Positions 8,905-17,350 of a stretch of 64,000 nucleotides of DNA are shown here, one piece after another (position 1 is the stretch's first letter; the number at the start of each line of letters is the position of its first letter). The DNA lies in contig NZ_CP009220.1 of NCBI RefSeq assembly GCF_001277995.1, positions 2,666,001 to 2,730,000 on the forward strand, read 5' to 3'. The position numbers and the translations under genes are program-made. The notes beneath the pieces are model-generated. The model was not told the origin of the DNA. It did not search any database and was given only the letters and a program-made list of their open reading frames with translations. The DNA is from Corynebacterium deserti GIMN1.010 (GTDB taxonomy: Bacteria > Actinomycetota > Actinomycetes > Mycobacteriales > Mycobacteriaceae).

Positions 8905-10080
8905 CTATTGCTCAAGTCGTGTGATGTATTGCAATTGCACGCGCGTAGCGGAGTCCAGCATCTGCTCGAGTGGGTATTCTCCGCCGGTCACGGCAGCGTC
9001 GACGCGGTCGATGGCAGAGTTAAGGGAGGTGTAATCAATCCATAGGGCCTGGTCGGCGCCAGCTTTTAGTGCTGCGAGGACTGCTTCGGCGGGAGTGTGC
9101 GTGGCAGAAATTGCACTCATGCCAGAGAGGTCATCGGTGTAAATCACACCGTTGTAGGGGACACCGCCTGGGTAGTCACCGGATCGCAGGAGCTGGTAGG
9201 CGGCGGGGTCGATGGTTGAAGGAACCCCTTCGGTGCCTAGACCTGGGACGATCATGTGGCCAACCATGACGGCACCATTGGTTTCAGACAGAGCTTTTCC
9301 GTAAGGGATAAGGTCGTAGGTTTTAAGCTCCTCAAGGGAGGGCGTAACAACGTCTTCGAGGTGGGAATCGCCACTGGCACGGCCGTGACCTGGGAAATGT
9401 TTGAACACCGGGGTGATACCCACTGCGCTTAATCCCTTGGCAAAGGCGGTGGCGTAGGTGGCGGCGACAGCTGGGTCGTTAGAGAAAGAGCGATCGCCAA
9501 CAATGGGAAGTCCCCACGCATCGACATCTACGACCGGTGCGAAATTGACGGTCACGCCATGGGCAGCCAGACCAGTGCCGAGGATTTCGGCAAGGTCTTC
9601 CACCTGCTCAGGGGTCATGGTTTGGGCCATTACGCGGGGTGATGGGAAATCGCCAAGAATATTGGTGGCGCGTTGGACGCGCCCGCCCTCGAAGTCAATG
9701 CTCACGGAGAAATCACGGCCAACGATTTCGCGCAGGGCGTGGATGTCGCGGCCGGGCTCTGTCAGTAAGTTTTCATCAGTCCAGGAACCAATGAAAATTC
9801 CGCCCACACCCAGATTCAGTGCCTCGAGGGCTTGATCAAAGTTGGATACTCCGACCATCATTAGCGAGGCGACCTGGGCGCGCTGATCCGCGGGGACGTT
9901 TGCACGAGCGCGATCTTCAGCAGTCGGCTCAGTGGTTGCGGGAGGGGTGGTGGTCGGCGTCGATAAGCTACTTGTATCTTTTGGTGTTTTAGCAGCGGTT
10001 TCTTCGGAATCTGAGCAGCCCGCAAGGAGCAACGCGCTCAATGAGAGGGTTGCTGCAAGGGGCTTTAGACGATTCCACAC
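8905..10080 (-). CDS. GH3 beta-N-acetylglucosaminidase lipoprotein (LpqI/NagZ type)
   Basis: Lipoprotein of 391 residues that should hydrolyse terminal beta-linked N-acetylglucosamine from muropeptides at the cell surface. The signal peptide ends in the lipobox LLAGC (Cys about 21), followed by a Thr/Pro-rich linker. The GH3 barrel covers about residues 70-390. It has the NagZ signature KHFPGHG followed by DSH, whose His/Asp pair is the acid-base, and the nucleophile region YTDDLSGMSA. The position next to the DUF2613 and aftD genes equals M. tuberculosis LpqI (Rv0237). The GTG start at 10080 has GGAAA a few bases upstream. The reaction is well supported by motif; I have not given a locus symbol because I am unsure of the one in use. 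Confidence 0.9.
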   Translation of the reverse strand: MWNRLKPLAATLSLSALLLAGCSDSEETAAKTPKDTSSLSTPTTTPPATTEPTAEDRARANVPADQRAQVASLMMVGVSNFDQALEALNLGVGGIFIGSWTDENLLTEPGRDIHALREIVGRDFSVSIDFEGGRVQRATNILGDFPSPRVMAQTMTPEQVEDLAEILGTGLAAHGVTVNFAPVVDVDAWGLPIVGDRSFSNDPAVAATYATAFAKGLSAVGITPVFKHFPGHGRASGDSHLEDVVTPSLEELKTYDLIPYGKALSETNGAVMVGHMIVPGLGTEGVPSTIDPAAYQLLRSGDYPGGVPYNGVIYTDDLSGMSAISATHTPAEAVLAALKAGADQALWIDYTSLNSAIDRVDAAVTGGEYPLEQMLDSATRVQLQYITRLEQ

Positions 10081-10186
10081 GATTTTCCACTATAGGAAAG
10101 GTCGCGGGGAAAACCTCAATCGCGGGCGTTAACATCGGTAGGCTTGGGGCCAGAGTGCACGATGAGAGCTGGAGAGGTAACCCGAA

Positions 10187-10699
10187 ATGACAGCGCACAA
10201 TACAGACACCACCATGCTTGTTGCTTTTGATGGCTCCCCGGAGTCCCGGCGCGCCCTGGAATATGCCGCCAAGCTGCTAAAACCTAAAAAGGTTGAGATT
10301 TTGACGGCGTGGGAGCCGTTACATCGCCAGGCTGCGCGTGCCATGACGCTCACCACCCTTGGTGCTGATCCCGAGGATCCTGCGCAGACCGGAGCGCTGG
10401 AAACGTGCCGTGATGGCGTTGCGTTGGCGGAATCGCTGGGTCTGCAGGCGCGTGCGCACCTTGTGGAGTCCGCGACCGCTGTGTGGAGTGCAATTGTCGA
10501 CGCAGCCGACGAGCTGCGCCCCGACGTTATCGTGACCGGCACACGGGGAATTTCAGGTTGGAAGTCCTTGTGGCAGTCGTCCACTGCGGACAGCGTCCTC
10601 CACCACGCAGCGGTGCCGGTGTTTGTGGTGCCGCCGCTGGCTGATGGCGAAGACGGTACTGATGACAACAGTGGCACGGGAAATAACCTTGGAGCCTAA
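10187..10699 (+). CDS. Universal stress protein (UspA family)
   Basis: Cytosolic protein of 170 residues with one Usp domain (PF00582). The first strand and ATP-contact region is LVAFDGSPESRRALEYA. The C-terminal phosphate-binding segment is VTGTRGISGWKSLWQSSTADSVL, then AVPVFVVP. The usual G-2X-G-9X-G(S/T) spacing is imperfect, so nucleotide binding is uncertain. A 15-residue acidic, Gly/Asn-rich tail follows. GGAGAGG lies upstream of the ATG. It is transcribed away from the GH3 gene and followed after 23 bases by the small DUF2613 gene. Family is sure; physiological role is unknown. Confidence 0.85.
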   Translation: MTAHNTDTTMLVAFDGSPESRRALEYAAKLLKPKKVEILTAWEPLHRQAARAMTLTTLGADPEDPAQTGALETCRDGVALAESLGLQARAHLVESATAVWSAIVDAADELRPDVIVTGTRGISGWKSLWQSSTADSVLHHAAVPVFVVPPLADGEDGTDDNSGTGNNLGA

Positions 10700-10722
10700 A
10701 AACTGGTAGTCTCTTCCACGTC

Positions 10723-10926
10723 ATGGCATACGAAACTGATTCTCTCAACCGACGCACCCTTGGTCCCGCAATTGCAAGCGCAGTTGTGGGCGTTGCTGTC
10801 GGTGTTGTTGCCGTCGCCGGGGTCTCGATGATCTCAGGCCAGGACACCGTCCCAACCGGCAATGCTGTCACAGCAGATAATGCCCTGCTCGGTGGCCCTG
10901 AGTATGGTTCCCGCGAAGCAGAATAG
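10723..10926 (+). CDS. Small DUF2613 membrane/secreted protein
   Basis: Protein of 67 residues with one hydrophobic helix at about residues 14-37 (IASAVVGVAVGVVAVAGVS) and a polar C-terminus. It matches DUF2613 (PF11021) and corresponds by position to M. tuberculosis Rv0236A, a small protein always beside aftD. Its 3' end overlaps the start of aftD by about 23 bases, suggesting translational coupling. Function is unknown; conservation of the pair suggests a partner or stability role for AftD, which is inference. Confidence 0.8.
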   Translation: MAYETDSLNRRTLGPAIASAVVGVAVGVVAVAGVSMISGQDTVPTGNAVTADNALLGGPEYGSREAE

Positions 10927-13900
10927 AACCCATTTCGCAGGCTGGATTATTCTCGGCCTCATTGTTTTTCTGCAGCCGTTTGGCCAGGTTGCGGCCGATA
11001 CTAAACTTGATCTCCTGCTTAATCCCGCTGGTTTTTTGGGCGGTGCTTTGCAGGCGTGGACGGATAATTTCACGCTTGGGCAGTTGCAGAACCAGGCCTA
11101 TGGATATCTTTTTCCACAGGGCTTTTTCTTTCTCATCACAGATTTCCTTCCCGACTGGATTGCACAACGCCTGTGGTGGTGGCTTGTCCTGGGATTGGGG
11201 TTCTCGGGGTTTCTCAAACTTGTAGCCAAGTTGGGGATCGGCACTCTTCCCTTCCAGGTCATCGCCGCATTCCTTTTTGCTTTATCCCCGCGCACACTCA
11301 CCACGCTGACTGCGATTTCCTCAGAGACTTGGCCAATCATGCTCGCGCCGTGGGTGTGTCTGCCGTTAGTGGCCCGGAATATCACCGCGCGCACCATCGC
11401 GTTGTCTCTTATCCCCGCAGCGTGCATGGGTGCTGTCAACGCTACGGCGACGATGGCTGCGCTCATCCCCGCGGCGCTGATTCTGCTGTATCGCAGCCTA
11501 GAAGGTCGGCGCAGCATCGTGGCCCTGCTTCTGTGGGGCATCGGCGTAGTGGCGGTAAACGCCTGGTGGATCGGGCCTTTGCTGATTCTTGGACGCTATG
11601 CACCTCCGTTTACAGAATTTATCGAAAGCGCCTCCGTCACCACGTCGTGGTTGAATCCCGTCGAAATCCTGCGCGGCACCACAAGCTGGACACCGTTTGT
11701 GGATACCGAACGCCAAGCCGGATATCTCCTGGTCAACGATTCCCTTTTTGTTGTTCTCTCCGTTCTCGTCGCTGCAGCTGGCCTCAGTGGTCTTGCGCTC
11801 ATGCGTGCCCGCGGCCTGTGGGTTGTCATGCTGGCCTGCGGACTTCTCATTTTGGGAAGTGCGAGCGTGCCAGCAGTCGTAGACTTCCTCGATGGCCCCG
11901 GCGCGGCGCTGCGCAACATCCATAAATTTGATCTCCTCGTGCGCATGCCGTTGATGGTTGGCGTGGCCGCACTCGGCGCACACATCACTCTGCCTACCAT
12001 TTCACCAAAACGCATAGGCGATCTCACCACCCGAAGCGCCGCCGGCTTATTGGTTGTTCTCATCGCCGTCGGCGCCACCGCCCCCGCGTGGAGCGCCCGC
12101 CTCCTCCCCCAAGGCACCTGGGATGATATTCCCGACTATTGGTATGAAGCCACCGACTTCATCAACGACAACGCCGCCGGCACCCGCACTCTCATCTGGC
12201 CCAGCGCCCACTTCGCCCGCCAAGATTGGGGCTGGACCCGCGATGAACCGGCCCAACCTCTTCTCACCGTGCCGTGGGCCGTGCGCGACGCCATCCCACT
12301 TGTTCCACCTGAGGCGATCAGGGGCCTTGACGGACTCAAGAATGCGCTTAACGACGCCTCCCTCCAGCGCCTCGGCATCGGCGCGGTGCTCGTGCGCCAC
12401 GATCTCAACGAGTCCCTGGTTGATGAAGACATCGAATCGCTCGATCTTCCTGGCACTAAACACACTTTCGGCGAGGTGGATGTGTACCTCATTGATCCTG
12501 ACCGCAATATGCTGCTCACCGAAGATCCCCTGCCCACCGTTGCAGGTGGTGGAGAAATCCTTAGCTTGTTAGACACCATCAACGGCTATTCCCCACGCGC
12601 GTTGGTGTCTGGCGATGCGCAGATTGTCACCGATACCCCTCAACTCGTCGGCACTAATTACGGCGATGGATCCAGCTCAGCAGCATTGGCCGGTCTGGAG
12701 GAAACAGAGGTAAAGAACAAACTTGTCGATTACCCCTCCACCGGCCCTCTTACCCGCGTTATCCAAGAAGGTTCCATCCGTGCTTCTTCGTCTGGTTCTG
12801 ACGCGACTTCCTTTGGCGGCTCAAATCCTGATCGTTCCCTTAATTCGCTTCTAGACAATCGCCACCTCACCGCTTGGTACCCCGCGCCCGGCGATACCTC
12901 CCCGTGGATTGAAGTCGAAGGCACCGGCACTACCTTGTCCATTTCGCCTCGCGACGACGTCACCGTCACCATCACCTCCGGCGATTCCGTCATGGTCCGA
13001 GAAATCGAAAAGGGCCGCACCTCCACGTTTACGCTTGCACAAGCTTCAGCCCGCATCGAATTCGATAGATTCGTGGGCATTTCCGAACTCCACCTCGATG
13101 GGCTCTCCCGCACCATCACCGTCCCCGAGACCTCTCCTGATGTGCAACAATTTCTCTTCCAGCGGCTCACCGTCCCCACGAGTTACCTCGACCGCTCATT
13201 CACCGTCCCTCGTGATATGACCGTCACCGTGGATGCACAGTCCTGCCAGGCTCTCGAACTCGACGGCGAACCCTTCACGTGCGGACCTTTTGAGCTCACC
13301 GCTGGACAGCACATGCTACGTACTCAATCTGAATGGGTGACGTTCACGGAATCAGTCCCTCATGCTTCCACCACACCGGTTTCCTCACCGGAATCCACCA
13401 TCGAGGCGTCCGATTCTGATCGCATTTTCATCACTACTCGTGCCTTCAATGCGGGCACCTCAGCGCAGCTAGATGGCGTTGATCTAGAACCCATCGAGCT
13501 CGACGCATCCTCCCAAGGATTTATTATCCCCGCAGGTCTCTCGGGTGATGTCACGTTCTCCTTTAATGGCGATACACCTTATCGAATCTCCCTGTTTGCG
13601 GGAGCCGGTCTGTCTTTTGGCGTCGTAACGCTTTGTGTGTTGGTTGCTGCCCGCCGCCGTGACGTTGACAACGCTGCGTGGCAGGACACCCGAAATGCTC
13701 CCTGGGCTGTGTTTGCGCTGGTGCCCATGTTGGGCTGGTGGTTTATTCCTGCCATCGCGACGTGGGGGATCCTGCGGTACACGCTGATCCCACGGTGGGT
13801 GCTCGGCGGATTGCCGCTGACCATTTGTGGGTTGTGGCTTGCTCAGGCACCGTGGCCAGCTGCTGCGTATCCAGGCGATTCCCCGGCGGTGGCCCTGCTT

Positions 13901-14002
13901 GCGGGAATTTCTGTGGCCGCGATCTATGCACCGGGGGTCTTCGAATGGAAAACTGCTGAACGCCGCACCCAGTCCAGGGCCGGTTTTTCCACAAACGTGT
14001 AG
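10904..14002 (+). CDS. aftD: Arabinofuranosyltransferase AftD
   Basis: Large GT-C glycosyltransferase of about 1,032 residues that adds arabinofuranose from decaprenyl-phosphoryl-arabinose to arabinogalactan and lipoarabinomannan on the outer face of the membrane. The N-terminal half has about eleven transmembrane helices (DUF3367 region). A long extracytoplasmic part follows, including a discoidin/carbohydrate-binding-like segment around residues 640-720 (SLLDNRHLTAWYPAPG). A few C-terminal helices follow that. It is shorter than mycobacterial AftD (about 1,400 residues), as usual in corynebacteria. ATG 10904 is preferred because it gives a clean N-terminus and a short overlap with the DUF2613 gene; ATG 10862 is also open. 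The 3' end overlaps the converging tmaT by 79 bases. Confidence 0.9.
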   Translation: MVPAKQNRTHFAGWIILGLIVFLQPFGQVAADTKLDLLLNPAGFLGGALQAWTDNFTLGQLQNQAYGYLFPQGFFFLITDFLPDWIAQRLWWWLVLGLGFSGFLKLVAKLGIGTLPFQVIAAFLFALSPRTLTTLTAISSETWPIMLAPWVCLPLVARNITARTIALSLIPAACMGAVNATATMAALIPAALILLYRSLEGRRSIVALLLWGIGVVAVNAWWIGPLLILGRYAPPFTEFIESASVTTSWLNPVEILRGTTSWTPFVDTERQAGYLLVNDSLFVVLSVLVAAAGLSGLALMRARGLWVVMLACGLLILGSASVPAVVDFLDGPGAALRNIHKFDLLVRMPLMVGVAALGAHITLPTISPKRIGDLTTRSAAGLLVVLIAVGATAPAWSARLLPQGTWDDIPDYWYEATDFINDNAAGTRTLIWPSAHFARQDWGWTRDEPAQPLLTVPWAVRDAIPLVPPEAIRGLDGLKNALNDASLQRLGIGAVLVRHDLNESLVDEDIESLDLPGTKHTFGEVDVYLIDPDRNMLLTEDPLPTVAGGGEILSLLDTINGYSPRALVSGDAQIVTDTPQLVGTNYGDGSSSAALAGLEETEVKNKLVDYPSTGPLTRVIQEGSIRASSSGSDATSFGGSNPDRSLNSLLDNRHLTAWYPAPGDTSPWIEVEGTGTTLSISPRDDVTVTITSGDSVMVREIEKGRTSTFTLAQASARIEFDRFVGISELHLDGLSRTITVPETSPDVQQFLFQRLTVPTSYLDRSFTVPRDMTVTVDAQSCQALELDGEPFTCGPFELTAGQHMLRTQSEWVTFTESVPHASTTPVSSPESTIEASDSDRIFITTRAFNAGTSAQLDGVDLEPIELDASSQGFIIPAGLSGDVTFSFNGDTPYRISLFAGAGLSFGVVTLCVLVAARRRDVDNAAWQDTRNAPWAVFALVPMLGWWFIPAIATWGILRYTLIPRWVLGGLPLTICGLWLAQAPWPAAAYPGDSPAVALLAGISVAAIYAPGVFEWKTAERRTQSRAGFSTNV

Positions 14003-15024
14003 CTAATCGCAGCGACCGGAATGGTGAGCGCAACAGTTGCCACCAACACCAGAAGGAAATGTCCGCTGAACACTGATACTCCCAGCAGCGGGAACACGAT
14101 GGTGAGGACGGGAAGATGCCACAGGAAGATGGAATAAGACCAGGTGCCTAAGGTGGTGACCGCGTCCGATCCCAAGATTCGAGATGGTGTTCCCAGAGCA
14201 AACGGCACGACCAACATGATGGCAAAGAGTGTTCCGGCGAGGATCCTTAAGGTGAATTCCGCAGGCGTTGGGTGGATGAGCCCCAATGGCCCGAACCATT
14301 CTTGGCCAGCTACCCACGCGATCACCAGCGCGAATATTGCCCACACGGTAAAGGGTAGACGTGGAATTTTCAAGCCTTCGAGCTCTGCCGCAATCATACC
14401 CACCGCAAACCAACATGCGTAGGCAGGCGGCCAGATTTGCAAGTTGGGTAGACCACGCTCAAAAGATGACTCAACCAGCGGAATCCATGCCCACCCTAAG
14501 CTGAGTATCGCGCCTGCCCCGATCAGGCCAATGCGGGTGCGTTGATCAAATTTGTCCAGAAACCACGCCAGCAGCGGTAACACCAGGTAAAACGCCACCT
14601 CTACGCACAAGGACCACAGGTGGGTAAGGCCTGTCATGAGGCCCTCGGTCCAATAGATCTGCGTCAAGGTGAGGTTGGCAAGCCACGGTCCGGAGGGGAT
14701 AAATAGCAGCACCGCGATGACAGTTACCCAATACGCAGGCATGATGCGGGCAAAGCGCTTGCAATAATAAGACGTCAGATTTTTAGGACCATCACCGGTA
14801 AACCTCGGCCGTCGCCGCCACAACACAAACGCGGACAGCGCAAAGAAGACGGCAACGAAGAAATCAAAACGCGCAAGGATTGCCCCCACGGTGGTGGCTG
14901 GATCCATGCCTGTTTGGAACGCGACATGCGTTGCCAACACTCCAAGGGCAGCTATTGCGCGAAGTCCCTCGAGTGAGCTGATGAAGGCACGGCGGGTGGT
15001 GGGTGCATATGATTGGGTAGACAT
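13924..15024 (-). CDS. tmaT: Trehalose mycolate acetyltransferase TmaT (acyltransferase 3 family)
   Basis: Integral membrane acyltransferase of 366 residues with about ten helices. It carries the family-3 signature near the N-terminus, SSLEGLRAIAALGVLATHV, with the catalytic-type His, then FFALSAFVLWRR. The position next to aftD and the DUF3068 gene matches M. tuberculosis Rv0228. The C. glutamicum protein has been reported (from memory) to acetylate trehalose monomycolate, which promotes its export by the MmpL3-type transporter encoded here at 26056. ATG start at 15024, with the divergent DUF3068 gene starting 42 bases away. The C-terminal 26 codons overlap the end of aftD on the other strand. 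Function is by synteny and family. Confidence 0.88.
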   Translation of the reverse strand: MSTQSYAPTTRRAFISSLEGLRAIAALGVLATHVAFQTGMDPATTVGAILARFDFFVAVFFALSAFVLWRRRPRFTGDGPKNLTSYYCKRFARIMPAYWVTVIAVLLFIPSGPWLANLTLTQIYWTEGLMTGLTHLWSLCVEVAFYLVLPLLAWFLDKFDQRTRIGLIGAGAILSLGWAWIPLVESSFERGLPNLQIWPPAYACWFAVGMIAAELEGLKIPRLPFTVWAIFALVIAWVAGQEWFGPLGLIHPTPAEFTLRILAGTLFAIMLVVPFALGTPSRILGSDAVTTLGTWSYSIFLWHLPVLTIVFPLLGVSVFSGHFLLVLVATVALTIPVAAISYTFVEKPALDWVRRSAVFHSKTPGA

Positions 15025-15065
15025 TATTCAAACTGCGAGCTTAGCGGAAAGCGGCGGGCACTCCC

Positions 15066-15902
15066 ATGGGTACTGATACCGGCATCAAGCGATCCTCCAT
15101 CATTATGTTGGTGGCGGGTGTGTTGTTGTTGGTGTTCGCGTTCACGGTTCCTCCTTATGTCACTGGTCAGGCGCGTACCATTCCGAAGGATTTGGATATG
15201 ACGTTGGTGAGCGAAAGCCCACAGGGCTATACCCGCACTGAGCATCTGATCACGGCGCCCACCGAGGAGATCGATGAGATCGCGGTGCATGTAGACAATG
15301 TAGTTACTGATTCCTCCGGCGCTGTTGTCTCTGAGATTTCTGATGATCTTGTCCTCATCGGCCACTCGCGCTACCCCGTCCTCAAACCCACCGCCACGAT
15401 TTCTGGTTCGCCTGCTGATAGCACCGACGCGGTGAGGGAAGGCCTGCACTACTTCTTACCCGCCAACACCTTGCGCAATTCCTACCCCTATTATGACATC
15501 GTTTTAGGCGATGACCAGCCTGTGGATTACGTCGAGCGCGATGGCAACGTATTTACCTTCTACCAGCACCTTCGGTATGTTCCACTCGATGATTTCACCC
15601 ACTACTCTGTCGAGCGCACCCTGGTTGTCGATCGCTTCTCTGGCATCATTGTGCAAAAGGATGAGACCATGACGTTCCACGAAGCCGACGGCGATCGTAA
15701 CGTCGAGTTCTCCTACACCAATGAGACCCGTGAGCTGCTGCAACAGCGCGCCGACGACATCGATCAGCGCCTCGAGTGGGCCAAAGCGCTTGATTTCTTC
15801 TCCAAGTTCTTAGGCCTCCTCCTGCTCGCCATTGGTGTGTTTAGCACAGGAATTTTTAAGCAAGGCCGTCTGATGAGCATCGTTAATTCCCTCCGAAAGT
15901 AA
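15066..15902 (+). CDS. DUF3068 envelope protein required for lipoglycan maturation
   Basis: Protein of 278 residues with a membrane helix at each end (about 11-31 and 248-268) and a beta-rich extracytoplasmic domain between. It belongs to DUF3068 (PF11271, sometimes labelled PorA family, but it is not the 45-residue channel peptide PorA). The M. tuberculosis counterpart is Rv0227c. From memory, loss of the C. glutamicum gene NCgl2760 or its mycobacterial homologue blocks maturation of lipomannan and lipoarabinomannan; I take this to be that gene. Conserved features include YPYYDIVLG and YFLPANTL. It is followed after 5 bases by the next membrane-protein gene, so the two form an operon. Molecular activity is unknown. 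Confidence 0.82.
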   Translation: MGTDTGIKRSSIIMLVAGVLLLVFAFTVPPYVTGQARTIPKDLDMTLVSESPQGYTRTEHLITAPTEEIDEIAVHVDNVVTDSSGAVVSEISDDLVLIGHSRYPVLKPTATISGSPADSTDAVREGLHYFLPANTLRNSYPYYDIVLGDDQPVDYVERDGNVFTFYQHLRYVPLDDFTHYSVERTLVVDRFSGIIVQKDETMTFHEADGDRNVEFSYTNETRELLQQRADDIDQRLEWAKALDFFSKFLGLLLLAIGVFSTGIFKQGRLMSIVNSLRK

Positions 15903-15907
15903 CTCCC

Positions 15908-17350
15908 ATGTCGGCCACTCGAAGGATCGCGTTGTGGGCATGGGCAACCGTGCTGTTGGGTTCTTTGCTGTGGCCGCTGGCAGCGCCTGGGGAATTGTTG
16001 TTTCGCGATATGTCCGTCGTGGACAATCCTGCACTGTCCCTCAACGCGCTGGGGTTCGGCGATTTACCGTCTAGGAACGCTCCTCAAGATGGTGTCCTTG
16101 CGCTTTTTGGATTCCTCCCCGTCAGTTGGCTGGTCCGTGCAATGCTCCTGGTTGCGGGTTTGGCGGGTGCGTGGGGTGCTATGCAGTTAGGTCGCGCGCA
16201 GTTCGCGGCGGTCACGGTAGCTATTTACAATCCGTTTGTTATTGAACGCCTCCTCCAAGGCCATTGGTCACTGGTCATCGCGGTGTGGCTGCTGCCGCTC
16301 ATCGTGGCATTGCGCGCCCACCCCCGCGCCCAGATTCTGGCAATCTGGGCCGCATCCATCACCCCCACCGGTGCCGTGGTTGCGGCGATCGTGGGTGTCA
16401 CGGTGTCACGACGAAAGAGCGTGACGACGCTTTTTTCCATCCTCTCCTTCCTCCCCTGGCTCGTCCCTTCCTTGCTGTCCGCTCCCACTTCCGGCGGTGC
16501 CTTAACCTTTGCGATCCGCGCCGAAACCTACGCCAGCACCCTCGGCACCGCGTTGGGATTAGGTGGAATATGGAATGCTGGCGCCGTCCCCCAATCGCGT
16601 GAACTAGGCTTCGCCGTTGCCGGAATTTTGTTATTCATCATCTTGCTCGCAGGTTTCCGCAACTGCCCATGGCCGCTCGGTGTACTGGCACTTGCAGGCT
16701 TGGTGGGAGCGATCGGACCGTGGCTGCTGCCGGAACTGTTCACATGGATGATTGCCTACATTCCAGGAACCGCGCTGTTTAGGGATTCCCACAAGCTGTT
16801 AATGTTCGTAATCCCCGCCTATGTGTGCCTTGCAGCGGGGTTGAAGAATCCGTTCTCGTGGATCGCCACAGTCCTTGCTCTCCTTCAAATTCCGGATGCA
16901 CCCCGCGAGGTTGCAGTGATGTCACCGAGCAGCGCGCACGTCGCCGAGGTATCTGCGCTGGCAGAACGCGCAGCGGGTCGTGATGTTCTCATCGTGGGAT
17001 CAAATTCCCTGGTTTCCCGTGACGATGGCATTCCGGTTGTCGATCCCCGCACCAAAGCCCTCTCTGTCGTAGAATCCGGCGAACTGCGTGTTGATGGCAT
17101 CATCACCGATGCTCCCTCAAATCGCTGGACGCAGGCAATGGGCGCGTGGCACGCAGGCGATCTTGATCGATTGGCGCAGCTGGGCGTGGGCATGGTGGTG
17201 GACGGCGACACGATCGTTGAAACCACCGCCCCACCACAACGCGGATGGAAATTCTATCTAGGGCTAAGCCTCACAGTGCTGTGGCTAATGTTGCCCCTGG
17301 GTTTGTTGATCAGATCCAGCAAGATCACTTCCCGCAAGTTCAAGAAGTAA
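15908..17350 (+). CDS. Polytopic membrane protein, Rv0226c-type, possible GT-C-like enzyme
   Basis: Membrane protein of 480 residues with roughly eleven helices. I do not recognise a named domain. By position it matches M. tuberculosis Rv0226c, between the DUF3068 gene and the GT4 gene. An acidic residue sits in the first extracytoplasmic loop (LLFRDMSVVDNPA), and YNPFVIERLLQGHWSLVIAVWLLPL resembles loop-helix patterns of GT-C glycosyltransferases, as in AftD. That similarity is weak and the activity is inference. A soluble segment at about residues 345-450 lies before the last helix. The last 66 bases overlap the converging GT4 gene. Cotranscription with the lipoglycan-maturation gene suggests a job in lipoglycan or glycolipid assembly. 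Confidence 0.75.
   Translation: MSATRRIALWAWATVLLGSLLWPLAAPGELLFRDMSVVDNPALSLNALGFGDLPSRNAPQDGVLALFGFLPVSWLVRAMLLVAGLAGAWGAMQLGRAQFAAVTVAIYNPFVIERLLQGHWSLVIAVWLLPLIVALRAHPRAQILAIWAASITPTGAVVAAIVGVTVSRRKSVTTLFSILSFLPWLVPSLLSAPTSGGALTFAIRAETYASTLGTALGLGGIWNAGAVPQSRELGFAVAGILLFIILLAGFRNCPWPLGVLALAGLVGAIGPWLLPELFTWMIAYIPGTALFRDSHKLLMFVIPAYVCLAAGLKNPFSWIATVLALLQIPDAPREVAVMSPSSAHVAEVSALAERAAGRDVLIVGSNSLVSRDDGIPVVDPRTKALSVVESGELRVDGIITDAPSNRWTQAMGAWHAGDLDRLAQLGVGMVVDGDTIVETTAPPQRGWKFYLGLSLTVLWLMLPLGLLIRSSKITSRKFKK

Noticed and set aside
15066..15902. DUF3068 protein as the channel-forming porin PorA
   Set aside because: Database labels for the family can say PorA, but corynebacterial PorA is a peptide of about 45 residues. 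This is a 278-residue protein with two membrane helices.
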